In this document: one piece after another, positions 13,218 through 20,072 of the stretch
How the letters are laid out: each line of letters opens with the position of its first letter
How positions within the stretch are numbered: the first letter of the stretch is position 1
Made by a program: the position numbers and the translations under genes
Notes under the pieces: generated by a model
Databases searched by the model: none
The model's input: only the letters and a program-made list of their open reading frames with translations
Told to the model about the DNA's origin: nothing
Virus record (IMG/VR): IMGVR_UViG_3300040856_003054
Coordinates: 62,001 to 126,000 of that record
Origin: a virus
Direction: 5' to 3' (one strand)
Length of the DNA stretch: 64,000 nt

Positions 13218-13604
13218 GTGGGACTTTATGATGAGATTCGTTCTTCTTATGATTTGGGAGAACAATTCACAAATGTAGAAATGCAAACCAAAGGTCTTGC
13301 GTGTGCAATGACTCGTTATTGGATTTCTCCTGATGGTTATTTGTATGAATTGACTTATAGAGAAACTCACGACTTTGCAGAAATTGGTGAAGATGATGAA
13401 AGGTACGATCCTAAAAAGTTATTTTTGAATTTTGAGTGGATTCCAACAGGAAAGAATGGTAAAGTTGAACCGTGTTATGTGACTGATTATGTTGAGGTTT
13501 ATCCTGCAACTTGGAATCAATCTTGGGAATCTTGGCCCCGACTAAAATTACACTTCAAACTGGGAAAACTACAAGATTATGAAAACATCACAGGACAACG
13601 TTGA
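13218..13604 (+). CDS. Conserved cyanophage-type protein (MGLYDEIRSSYDLG family)
   Basis: This gene encodes 128 residues with a GTG start one base after the previous TGA. The sequence begins MGLYDEIRSSYDLGEQFTN, then has TRYWISPDGYLYELTYRETHDF and, near the C-terminus, LHFKLGKLQDYE. I recall this pattern as a widespread small family in cyanophages with a beta-rich fold, often next to the family of the following gene, as here. No biochemical role is known to me. Confidence 0.75.
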   Translation: MGLYDEIRSSYDLGEQFTNVEMQTKGLACAMTRYWISPDGYLYELTYRETHDFAEIGEDDERYDPKKLFLNFEWIPTGKNGKVEPCYVTDYVEVYPATWNQSWESWPRLKLHFKLGKLQDYENITGQR

Positions 13605-13905
13605 ACTATTCCCTTATGAGTCGTTCGGTGTAAGATTAGAACACATAAACGAAAAAAGAATCTGTTGGTTCAAGGACGATTATGAGTTGCAAAAATACCT
13701 AGAAAGGTATAAACTGGATAAGAGAACTATTAAACTTGATTATCGTGATGGAGAACCCACTAAACCCAGTCAAAAACGTAAGAGAAGTGTGGAGCAAAAA
13801 CCTGAACCAAAGAGTAAAGGAAGTTCAGGTACAAGTAAAGGACGAACCACCCGCATGGATCCCACTCGCAACACTACTGGCACTACAAAACGCAAGAAAA
13901 AATGA
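13579..13905 (+). CDS. Conserved small protein with basic disordered tail
   Basis: This gene encodes 108 residues and overlaps the preceding gene by 26 bases. The N-terminal 50 residues contain ESFGVRLEHINEKRICWF and a helix (YELQKYLERYKLDKR), a combination I recall in cyanophage genomes. The C-terminal 50 residues are Lys/Arg/Ser/Thr-rich low complexity, ending TTKRKKK, so they may bind nucleic acid. The alternative frame 13736-13918 is a shadow of this tail. Confidence 0.7.
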   Translation: MKTSQDNVELFPYESFGVRLEHINEKRICWFKDDYELQKYLERYKLDKRTIKLDYRDGEPTKPSQKRKRSVEQKPEPKSKGSSGTSKGRTTRMDPTRNTTGTTKRKKK

Positions 13906-14063
13906 CGGAGCAAACTAAACTCATTCTTGCTCTAATGCAGATTGATAATCTTACAAATCTTTTGGAAGGTAATCAATATCAAAAATTTTTATACAGCAAA
14001 TTAATTTCTACGCGAATTGAACTACAGAGGCAATTGAGTCATTATGGAAAGACAGTGGTATGA
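13902..14063 (+). CDS. Short conserved helical protein
   Basis: This gene encodes 53 residues. It starts MTEQTKLILALMQIDNLTNL and continues LLEGNQYQKFLYSKLISTRI, two helices. I recall similar short proteins in cyanophages, function unknown. It is ATGA-coupled to the previous gene and overlaps the next by 20 bases. Confidence 0.65.
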   Translation: MTEQTKLILALMQIDNLTNLLEGNQYQKFLYSKLISTRIELQRQLSHYGKTVV

Positions 14064-14259
14064 TGATAAAGCATTTTATGTGGAGGGAAAGAAGTATGGA
14101 TTATGGGATTCATATGATAAAGATGGCAAATGTATTATTACCTCACTAACCGAAGAAGAGTGTGTTAAAGCTACGCGATTTATGTTGAAACTCAAACAAG
14201 AGAATAAACTAAATGAAGTAGGGAACACCTATTCTGGCACCGTAGATGGAAAACTTTAG
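14044..14259 (+). CDS. Small protein of unknown function
   Basis: This gene encodes 71 residues. The N-terminal half is beta-like and aromatic (AFYVEGKKYGLWDSYDKDGK) and is followed by a helix (EEECVKATRFMLKLKQEN). It overlaps both neighbours (20 and 14 bases). No family is recognised. Confidence 0.65.
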   Translation: MERQWYDDKAFYVEGKKYGLWDSYDKDGKCIITSLTEEECVKATRFMLKLKQENKLNEVGNTYSGTVDGKL

Positions 14260-14455
14260 AGCAGGAAACAATGTAAAATTCATTGGTTGTTCAAAGGAAC
14301 AGATTGCTTGGGGTAATAATGATGACCCCACAGGTATTTTGATTGTGGGTGACAAGTATTATGTGGAAAAGGTAGAAGTTCACTCACAACACACAAAGTT
14401 GACATTGCGAGGAATATGCGGTAGATTCAATAGTGTATGTTTTGAAAAAGTATGA
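14246..14455 (+). CDS. Small beta-rich protein of unknown function
   Basis: This gene encodes 69 residues, predominantly strand-forming: NNVKFIGCS, ILIVGDKYYVEKVEVHS, TKLTLRGICGRF, CFEKV. This looks like a small barrel (SH3-like) fold with three Cys. It overlaps the previous gene by 14 bases and the next by four. Function is unknown. Confidence 0.65.
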   Translation: MENFRAGNNVKFIGCSKEQIAWGNNDDPTGILIVGDKYYVEKVEVHSQHTKLTLRGICGRFNSVCFEKV

Positions 14456-14580
14456 CAGTAAGAACTTTCGTTGATAAGAATGGAAATGAGTGGAGTTGGG
14501 AAGAAACTCCAGAAGTCCTTGAAGCACTGAAGAATCTCCATGAAATTAAGAATGACACAAAAACAACAGATGTGGGCTAA
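14452..14580 (+). CDS. Very short protein of unknown function
   Basis: This gene encodes 42 residues. It starts with a strand-turn-strand (VRTFVDKNGNEWSWEETP) and a short helix (EVLEALKNLHEI). ATGA overlap with the previous gene; it overlaps the next by 29 bases. Its small size leaves some doubt, but the overlap pattern supports translation. Confidence 0.5.
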   Translation: MTVRTFVDKNGNEWSWEETPEVLEALKNLHEIKNDTKTTDVG

Positions 14581-14713
14581 TATCTTCCAGTGTGCTATTC
14601 AAAGGTCTGATATTTACTTCAAAGAAAAAGATCTAGATCGACACGCAAGAGAACACACAACAGTCACATTAGCACTTCAAAAAGGTGAACAATTTTGGAA
14701 AGAACTACTGTAG
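14552..14713 (+). CDS. Short helical protein of unknown function
   Basis: This gene encodes 53 residues, starting MTQKQQMWANIFQCAIQRSD. It is amphipathic helix throughout and ends KGEQFWKELL. An internal Met (residue 7) is an alternative start. It overlaps its neighbours at both ends. No family is recognised. Confidence 0.5.
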   Translation: MTQKQQMWANIFQCAIQRSDIYFKEKDLDRHAREHTTVTLALQKGEQFWKELL

Positions 14714-14865
14714 AATATCCATACCACGTTCTTGATGAAACAACTCCTTGGAATTCGTGGTTGGAATATTCTGAAATATGTCATCAACTTAATGTTCCTG
14801 GACAACCATCTCTGGGACGTTTTATGTCATTTAGACGTTATTTGAAATCTGCTGGACTATTATAA
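14695..14865 (+). CDS. Short protein with probable TTG start
   Basis: The frame encodes 56 residues if read from TTG at 14695, which has AAGGTG about eight bases upstream. No ATG or GTG is available in a suitable place, and the first in-frame Met is late. The sequence (VEYPYHVLDETTPWNSWLEY, LNVPGQPSLGRFMSFRRYL) looks like a real small domain, perhaps helix-turn-helix-like near the C-terminus. The TAA shares a base with the next ATG. Confidence 0.5.
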   Translation: MERTTVEYPYHVLDETTPWNSWLEYSEICHQLNVPGQPSLGRFMSFRRYLKSAGLL

Positions 14866-15089
14866 TGATTAAAAGATTTGTCAAATGGTTTATCACACCA
14901 TCAAAAAAACCTATCGTTGAAGATATTGATTTGTATGCTAAAATTGTAGAACTGGAGAATCGTATTGCTAATCTAGAAGAAGAAAACATTGAGACAAATA
15001 ATGTGCTCTATGAACTTGGAAACTCTATTGATGCTGTTGATGTCCGTATAGATATTCTATCACTTGAGACATTTACTAAAAATGTATGA
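14865..15089 (+). CDS. Small coiled-coil protein
   Basis: This gene encodes 74 residues. The basic/aromatic N-terminus (MIKRFVKWFITPSKK) could associate with membrane. Residues 23-68 form a Leu/Ile/Glu/Asn coiled coil (YAKIVELENRIANLEEENIE). It overlaps its neighbours by one base upstream and eight downstream. It is similar in style to the 4203-4842 family but not clearly homologous. Confidence 0.6.
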   Translation: MIKRFVKWFITPSKKPIVEDIDLYAKIVELENRIANLEEENIETNNVLYELGNSIDAVDVRIDILSLETFTKNV

Positions 15090-15291
15090 AAATCTATCAC
15101 AGTATGAACGAGCACTCGCAAGGTTTGGTGATAAAGTGGGCCTCATTGCAGGACTTGAAATCGCGGATAAGATCTCACCAGAAGATGCTTATCAACAAAT
15201 CAAGGAACTTTACAAAGAACTTAAGAAACTCCGTAAGAAAGAAAGAAGAATCTGGGGAAATACTGGAATCGGGACTACGAAAGTGCGCTAA
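15082..15291 (+). CDS. Small helical protein of unknown function
   Basis: This gene encodes 69 residues from the ATG at 15082. A codon at 15064 is in frame but adds only six residues inside the previous gene. It has an Ala/Gly-containing helix (RALARFGDKVGLIAGLEIA) and a very basic C-terminal helix (YKELKKLRKKERRI). The middle of the gene overlaps the next frame. Confidence 0.6.
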   Translation: MYENLSQYERALARFGDKVGLIAGLEIADKISPEDAYQQIKELYKELKKLRKKERRIWGNTGIGTTKVR

Positions 15292-15406
15292 CTGTGGAGA
15301 GGTAAAACCACTTGACATCGAGCACTTTCAGGTGGTAAAATATTTTCATCAGGGATTTTCATTCTACTGCAACGAGTGTAACAAACCCAAACCAAGAGAT
15401 GATTGA
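15185..15406 (+). CDS. Small zinc-finger-like protein, start uncertain
   Basis: The last 45 residues are convincing: CANCGEVKPLDIEHF and FYCNECNKPKPRDD form a CxxC...CxxC ribbon. The frame is open back to 15086, but its upstream part overlaps the 15082 gene. The nearest ATG giving a moderate overlap is 15185; no ATG or GTG occurs close to 15291, so the true start may be a rarer codon. A nucleic-acid or protein-binding role is typical of such ribbons. Confidence 0.5.
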   Translation: MLINKSRNFTKNLRNSVRKKEESGEILESGLRKCANCGEVKPLDIEHFQVVKYFHQGFSFYCNECNKPKPRDD

Positions 15407-15408
15407 TT

Positions 15409-16071
15409 ATGACAGACTTTGACTACAAAAAGTATTCACTTGAGAATCTTGAGAAGTGGATGAGTGATGCTTTGATTTCGGCAGAAGCAACACCAAAAGA
15501 AATCTATGATATTATTCACAAAGTCGTAGAAGAAGAGTATTATTATTTCAAACATCAAACTGGTCGTTGTTATGAACTTCTAGCACTTCTGAAAGGTAAT
15601 GGTAAAGAACATCTAACTTGTGATAAAGATGATAAGTCTCCCGAGTGTCAAAATGCCTGGAACGATTTCTGGGAAGAGTATTATTATCCTGAAGAGCATC
15701 AGAAACACACTGAAGAAGTAAAAGATAACGGTATGCGTCCTTGGGGGCATAGTGATTTGGAATACATGATTGCCAATCCAACTTTGACCGAAGATCGTGT
15801 TAGTAACTTTCCTGGAGAGCAATACACTGAAGAAGAACTGAATGCGATGTGTGATTCTGCTAAAAAGGAAGATAAAGTAGTAAAGTGGCAACTACCTGTT
15901 CAAGTTGATGGATTGAGTGGTGAGTGTTTTGTGGAGTTCCCTGATGATTTGTTAGAAGCAGCAAATCTTAAAGAAAACGACCTTGTGAGCTGGATTGACC
16001 GTGGCGACGGTAGTTTTGAATTAAGAAAAGTAACTAAACCTATTGGAATGGAGGAAAGTAAATGTCACTAA
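15409..16071 (+). CDS. Protein with C-terminal AbrB/MazE-like domain
   Basis: This gene encodes 220 residues from the ATG at 15409, preferred over TTG 15403. The N-terminal about 110 residues are acidic helix with aromatic patches (EEEYYYFKHQTGRCYELLAL). The C-terminal part, about 165-213, reads WQLPVQVDGLSGECFVEFP, then DDLLEAANLKENDLVSWIDR and GDGSFELRKV. This is the swapped-hairpin AbrB/MazE pattern common in small cyanophage proteins. AbrB-like domains bind DNA as dimers; the function here is unproven. Confidence 0.72.
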   Translation: MTDFDYKKYSLENLEKWMSDALISAEATPKEIYDIIHKVVEEEYYYFKHQTGRCYELLALLKGNGKEHLTCDKDDKSPECQNAWNDFWEEYYYPEEHQKHTEEVKDNGMRPWGHSDLEYMIANPTLTEDRVSNFPGEQYTEEELNAMCDSAKKEDKVVKWQLPVQVDGLSGECFVEFPDDLLEAANLKENDLVSWIDRGDGSFELRKVTKPIGMEESKCH

Positions 16072-16286
16072 GTAAACAAACACTAGATCATTTATTAGAA
16101 GCAGAGAGTCATCTTCGTGCTGCTATTAAATCCGCTGCTACAAATGAAAAACCTTTAGTAGTTAAACAACTATCACAACTTCTTCTTGATATCGAACAGT
16201 GTAAAAAGTTTGAAGATTTGATGGATATTCTTGAGAATCGTAAACCTGGAAGTAGTGGTTCTTTTGGTTCATTCTTTAATGATTAA
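16062..16286 (+). CDS. Conserved small helical protein
   Basis: This gene encodes 74 residues. It starts MSLSKQTLDHLLEAESHLRA and ends LENRKPGSSGSFGSFFND, a combination I recall as a conserved cyanophage family of unknown function. It is an all-helical body with a Gly/Ser/Phe tail. It overlaps the preceding gene by ten bases. Confidence 0.7.
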   Translation: MSLSKQTLDHLLEAESHLRAAIKSAATNEKPLVVKQLSQLLLDIEQCKKFEDLMDILENRKPGSSGSFGSFFND

Positions 16287-16378
16287 AAAGTATTATCACA
16301 CTCTTAAGAGAATATTAAGAAACATCACATCTTGCTTAAATAGTGTTAGGATTTGCTGATAAACGCGGGAGCAAAGGT

Positions 16379-16543
16379 ATGACTCTTCCATCAAAGGGAC
16401 AAAGGAATCTTACTGACGATGAGTGGCAAGAAATGGATGCTCTTAGAAAAGTCATCAGTCAAAGACCACAAGCACTTGTGCCAGAGAAGATGGAAAAGTT
16501 TTCTGAATATATGGTGCGAAGTTTAAGGGAGATGGGAAATTGA
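16379..16543 (+). CDS. Conserved small protein (MTLPSKGQR family)
   Basis: This gene encodes 54 residues from the ATG at 16379, which has GGGAGCAAAGGT just upstream; a GTG at 16343 would add 12 residues. The sequence MTLPSKGQRNLTDDEWQEMD and the C-terminal PEKMEKFSEYMVRSLREMG match a pattern I recall in many cyanophages. No function is known. A terminator follows immediately. Confidence 0.7.
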   Translation: MTLPSKGQRNLTDDEWQEMDALRKVISQRPQALVPEKMEKFSEYMVRSLREMGN

Positions 16544-16546
16544 TAG

Positions 16547-16574
16547 AGAGGGTCAGCAATGACCCTCTTTTTTT
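16547..16574 (+). terminator. Rho-independent terminator
   Basis: Perfect stem AGAGGGTCA/TGACCCTCT (16547-16555 with 16560-16568), loop GCAA, followed by a T run to 16574. It closes the small-gene operon. It is followed directly by CTAAATA (16575-16581), a late-promoter-like sequence for the next gene. Confidence 0.9.
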
Positions 16575-16581
16575 CTAAATA
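16575..16581 (+). promoter_or_regulatory. Probable late promoter (CTAAATA)
   Basis: CTAAATAC follows the terminator T run by one base, 19 bases before the ATG at 16600. It is one mismatch from the TATAAATA late box used elsewhere in the window. Confidence 0.5.
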
Positions 16582-16599
16582 CTTGAAAAGGATAATAAA

Positions 16600-18309
16600 A
16601 TGGTAAAGGGAAACGTTGGCAATACTAAAGAATATGTCCAATGTTTAGCATTTGCTTACTTTGCAAATCACAAATATCCAAACAAAAAAGAAGATCAAGA
16701 AGAACATAAATTATCTTTTTACAATCTTTTTGTCACCTCTTCAGATAGAAAGGAATTTAATATCGAAAAATTAAATCTCCGAGAATATAAAAGTCATTTG
16801 GGTAATAGATTTCCTTATATAAGAACTACAAGAGATTTTAAAACAAAAGTTAATCAAAAAGGAAAGATTACTGCAGATACTACAGTACAAAAAGTATATG
16901 ATGTTGCACTGGAACTTTATAAATCTAAAGTTATTGGTCAAAATTGGGAAAATTATGAATTTTTAGATCAAACTGATATTTTTACACAAACTGTAAAAGA
17001 TGCTGCATTGAATAAAATTAAGGAGGTTTTGGGAATAACCTTTAAACTTGATATGCTTGCAAGTTTTGATATGTTTGTTGTTCATAAGAAAAAAAAGCAA
17101 ACTATATTAAATGAAATAAACACTTATATATTAAATGCAAGTGATTCGACAATATTAAAAAATTATAGTTTAAATCAGCATACTTATAGAACCATATTAA
17201 ATCGTCATTTCAAATCAACGACAAATACAAGGTCTTTAGTGGCAATTTCTCTTAAATTGCCAGGAACTGTTGAACAAAAAAAATATATAAACATAATTGG
17301 AACTGAAAATGTAAAAAAAGAATTATCTGACTACATTGATCCGTATACGAAGTTTTTAACTTTAGCAATATCTTCTAAACCAAATGAATTAAAATCCTTA
17401 ATTGAAAATTTGATAAAAATAGAATATGGTCAATTTAGAACTGGATCAAATGTGTTGACTTGGGAATTGCCAGTAACTTTTAGGTATAAAGTAGCCGCAC
17501 AAAAAGTATTTGGTAGGGATATAGAACCTTTGAGTGACATGGACTATAAGATAGTGTTTCTTGCCCAAGGATATGGTGCTGGATGGAATGGATTTGTTAA
17601 AGTTGGAAAGCAGGGACCACCTTGGACAGGTGGTGGGGCAGCATCAACATTCGAATTTTTTTATGAACAATATCCAGAATACTCTCTTGTTATTCAAAAG
17701 TTGGTGCAGTTAAGAGCAAAAGCTTTCAATTATGTTTTAACTGGTAAAGAAAATGGAAGAATAGATGATTCTACGTTTTCAACTAAATTAAAAACATCTT
17801 ATCGAGCAGCACTAAGAGAAATAACAACTAGAAAAATATTAGTTAATAGTCGTACTGCCAAATATGACAAAATTGAAGAATTTTTTAATCTTTATGATAA
17901 AGAAACTGGTAATAAAGATAGTATAACAATGTACTATGTTGCTGTTATTAATTTGGTTAGAGGAAAAGTTAAATCTTCAATTAAAATAACAGATAATTAT
18001 GCAAGTTTTAGTATGTTCGTTGGACAAAAAAAAGAAAGAAAAGCAACAACGTCTGAAACTCAGGAAAGAATAAAAGCACATTATGCACATGCGCAACTTG
18101 CATGGTTTACTTTCATTGGAGGGAAAAGCTATCAAGCATATCTTAAACAAAGAATGTTTTTGACAATATATGGAGTCATTAGTAAAAAGGGATATAAAAT
18201 TTTCGATTACAACAAAAATATCAGTACTGTTAAAAGTGCAATTACTGCATCAATTAAAAAAATGCCCAAAGCAGCATTTGATTCTGCTCCCCACTTGTTA
18301 CTGTCGTAA
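16600..18309 (+). CDS. Large protein of unknown function, probably late
   Basis: This gene encodes 569 residues and is the largest unassigned gene outside the structural block. The sequence is Lys/Asn/Ile-rich. It begins NVGNTKEYVQCLAFAYFANH, has a distinctive Gly-rich stretch in the middle (YGAGWNGFVKVGKQGPPWTG and GGGAAS, about residues 327-350), and a helical Lys-rich C-terminal third. There is no membrane segment, signal peptide or recognised catalytic motif. It stands alone between a terminator/late-type promoter and a new promoter, so it may be a virion or late accessory protein. Its codon use is more AT-rich than the helicase genes that follow. Confidence 0.75.
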   Translation: MVKGNVGNTKEYVQCLAFAYFANHKYPNKKEDQEEHKLSFYNLFVTSSDRKEFNIEKLNLREYKSHLGNRFPYIRTTRDFKTKVNQKGKITADTTVQKVYDVALELYKSKVIGQNWENYEFLDQTDIFTQTVKDAALNKIKEVLGITFKLDMLASFDMFVVHKKKKQTILNEINTYILNASDSTILKNYSLNQHTYRTILNRHFKSTTNTRSLVAISLKLPGTVEQKKYINIIGTENVKKELSDYIDPYTKFLTLAISSKPNELKSLIENLIKIEYGQFRTGSNVLTWELPVTFRYKVAAQKVFGRDIEPLSDMDYKIVFLAQGYGAGWNGFVKVGKQGPPWTGGGAASTFEFFYEQYPEYSLVIQKLVQLRAKAFNYVLTGKENGRIDDSTFSTKLKTSYRAALREITTRKILVNSRTAKYDKIEEFFNLYDKETGNKDSITMYYVAVINLVRGKVKSSIKITDNYASFSMFVGQKKERKATTSETQERIKAHYAHAQLAWFTFIGGKSYQAYLKQRMFLTIYGVISKKGYKIFDYNKNISTVKSAITASIKKMPKAAFDSAPHLLLS

Positions 18310-18347
18310 AACTGGCACACCGACGACCCTGTTGGGATTTGGTGTGC

Positions 18348-18353
18348 TATACT
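18348..18353 (+). promoter_or_regulatory. Possible -10 TATACT after inverted repeat
   Basis: CACACC and GGTGTG flank a 21-base stretch (about 18317-18346), then TATACT follows 22 bases before the ATG at 18375. No good -35 is seen. It may combine termination of the 16600 gene with initiation of the next. Confidence 0.4.
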
Positions 18354-18374
18354 AAGAATGTTCTGAGAATTCCA

Positions 18375-18548
18375 ATGAAATTCCATTTTACCAACAGGGA
18401 AGAAGCAGTTTCGTCGGTGTATGATTCTGTTAGTTTGATTGTTGACTGTTATTCTAAGGATTCTATGTTGGATAATTACCTCGACCAAGAAACGATTGAC
18501 AAATTGAGGTTTATTCTCAACGATATTGGTGAAGGTATCATCAAATAA
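18375..18548 (+). CDS. Small protein of unknown function
   Basis: This gene encodes 57 residues from the ATG at 18375; codons upstream in frame lie before the -10 box. An N-terminal strand (KFHFTNREEA) and two helices (VYDSVSLIVDCY, ETIDKLRFILNDIGEGI) are visible. It is acidic. No family is recognised. Confidence 0.6.
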   Translation: MKFHFTNREEAVSSVYDSVSLIVDCYSKDSMLDNYLDQETIDKLRFILNDIGEGIIK

Positions 18549-18576
18549 TGTTCACTTAAACAACTGGCACACACTC

Positions 18577-18606
18577 TTGCCACAGCACCTGATTTCTGAT
18601 ATTATT
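18577..18606 (+). promoter_or_regulatory. Sigma70-like promoter for helicase cluster
   Basis: TTGCCA (18577-18582), 17 bases, TATTAT (18601 region, 18600-18606). It lies 20 bases before the ATG at 18627 and starts the helicase-methyltransferase unit. Confidence 0.6.
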
Positions 18607-18626
18607 ACTTTATTGATTCTTAATTC

Positions 18627-19853
18627 ATGCTTTCTCTTCGACCTCAACAGCAAGAGTTTATGTTTCTCTCTGGTCAGCACGATAAGATGCTGACCGTTGC
18701 TCCTACCAGTGCTGGTAAGAGTATTATGATGATTGCTGATGCTCAACGTCAACTGCAAAGCAATCCTGATTCTACAATTCTGATCGTTGCACCAAAACTA
18801 CTTTTGTGCAATCAACTCTCTGATGAGTTTGAGAAGTTTATTCCTAACACTCACATTATTCATATGCACAGTGGAGACACTGAGCACACTCGCATCACTA
18901 ACTTCCTAGAACTTGCTTATCATTGGGAAACAACTCCAGGTTCTAAGACAATCTTTACAACTTATCATTCTCTGCATAAAATTGCACAAGCAGAGATTGA
19001 TATTGATGTGACTTATCTTGATGAAGCACACAATGCAACCAATCGTCGTTTCTTTGATTCTGTCAAAAGTATCAGCAAGAGTTCCAAACGATTCTATTCT
19101 CTGACTGCGACTCCTAAGTTCAGTCAGTCAAGTCGTCCTGGCAATAATGATGCTGAGGTTTTTGGTAGCAAGATCTTCAGTGTCAAAGCACCAGATCTGA
19201 TTGAGAATGGTAGCATCCTTGCACCTAAGGTTTCTGTTGTGCAAGTATCTGCTGCACGGGAAAAGGATAGTGCAGCAGAACGAGACTTCTATACTCTCTG
19301 TGATACTATTCTCAATGAGGATGACATGGATAAAGTTCTGGTTGTTGCACCAAATACTAAGGTTTTGAATCAGATGCTATCAACCACTGCTCTCATTCCT
19401 GAGATGCGGAACAATGGTTATGATGTGCTTTGGATTACTTCAAAGCACGGTGCCTTTGTGAATGGTAAGAAAGTTGCGAGGTCTGAGTTTCTTCATACTC
19501 TTTCCGAATATGGTGCAGATCCTTCTCGCAAATTTGTTGTCTTCCACATTGGTATTCTGACTGAAGGTATTAGTGTGCCTGGTATTCAATCCTGCATCTT
19601 TATGCGAAATCAGAACTTTGTGTCTACTGTGCAGAGTATTGGTCGTTGCATCCGTGTACATCAAAAAGACACTGAACGTATGAAGAATGGGAACTTGATT
19701 CCTGGTGATTTTGATAACTATGTCAAACCTTTTGGTAAAGTTGTGATTCCAGTGTATAATAATCGTGTTGGTATTGCTACTGCACGTCGAGTTGAGAGTG
19801 TTGTGCAGGAAGTATTTGTCAACGGTAATTTTGTTGCTGATTATGTAAAATGA
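18627..19853 (+). CDS. SF2 DEAH-box helicase
   Basis: This gene encodes 408 residues. Superfamily 2 motifs appear in order: motif I APTSAGKS (residues 25-32), motif II DEAH (132-135), motif III LTATP (159-163), and motif VI QSIGRCIR (336-343). The compact size and motif spacing resemble the UvsW-like and Res-type DNA helicases of T4-like phages, which branch-migrate DNA or resolve recombination and replication intermediates. Whether this is the functional UvsW equivalent cannot be told from sequence inspection alone. It overlaps the next gene by four bases. Confidence 0.88.
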   Translation: MLSLRPQQQEFMFLSGQHDKMLTVAPTSAGKSIMMIADAQRQLQSNPDSTILIVAPKLLLCNQLSDEFEKFIPNTHIIHMHSGDTEHTRITNFLELAYHWETTPGSKTIFTTYHSLHKIAQAEIDIDVTYLDEAHNATNRRFFDSVKSISKSSKRFYSLTATPKFSQSSRPGNNDAEVFGSKIFSVKAPDLIENGSILAPKVSVVQVSAAREKDSAAERDFYTLCDTILNEDDMDKVLVVAPNTKVLNQMLSTTALIPEMRNNGYDVLWITSKHGAFVNGKKVARSEFLHTLSEYGADPSRKFVVFHIGILTEGISVPGIQSCIFMRNQNFVSTVQSIGRCIRVHQKDTERMKNGNLIPGDFDNYVKPFGKVVIPVYNNRVGIATARRVESVVQEVFVNGNFVADYVK

Positions 19854-20026
19854 GTTCTAAATCTGGATTTATAACATCTGATAACTATGCTGCAGTACCT
19901 TGGGGAAAGAGGTATGTTATCCTTTACAATGGACAGCAGTTGACTGATGTAAAAACTGTCCTTCAAGCACAAAAGTTTATCAAGCAGCACCGTACCACTC
20001 CTCAAAGTGGCACAGTGTTTGTTTGA
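19850..20026 (+). CDS. Small protein of unknown function
   Basis: This gene encodes 58 residues and is ATGA-coupled to the helicase. Strand segments (YAAVPWGKRYVILYNGQ) are followed by a helix (VKTVLQAQKFIKQH). It is basic and could be a helicase accessory or DNA-binding protein, but nothing in the sequence proves it. Confidence 0.6.
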   Translation: MSSKSGFITSDNYAAVPWGKRYVILYNGQQLTDVKTVLQAQKFIKQHRTTPQSGTVFV

Positions 20027-20049
20027 TATCCCTTCTTTTACTCTATAAT
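20023..20049 (+). promoter_or_regulatory. Possible promoter
   Basis: TTGATA (20023-20028) and TATAAT (20044-20049) are separated by 15 bases, shorter than ideal. The ATG of the next gene is 24 bases downstream of the -10. Confidence 0.45.
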
Positions 20050-20072
20050 TACTTTGTCCTCCACCAAAAACA

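Noticed and set aside
13736-13918. 60-residue frame in the basic tail of the 13579 gene
   Set aside because: Shadow frame over a repetitive Lys/Arg/Ser coding stretch; it disagrees with the overlap pattern of the next gene.
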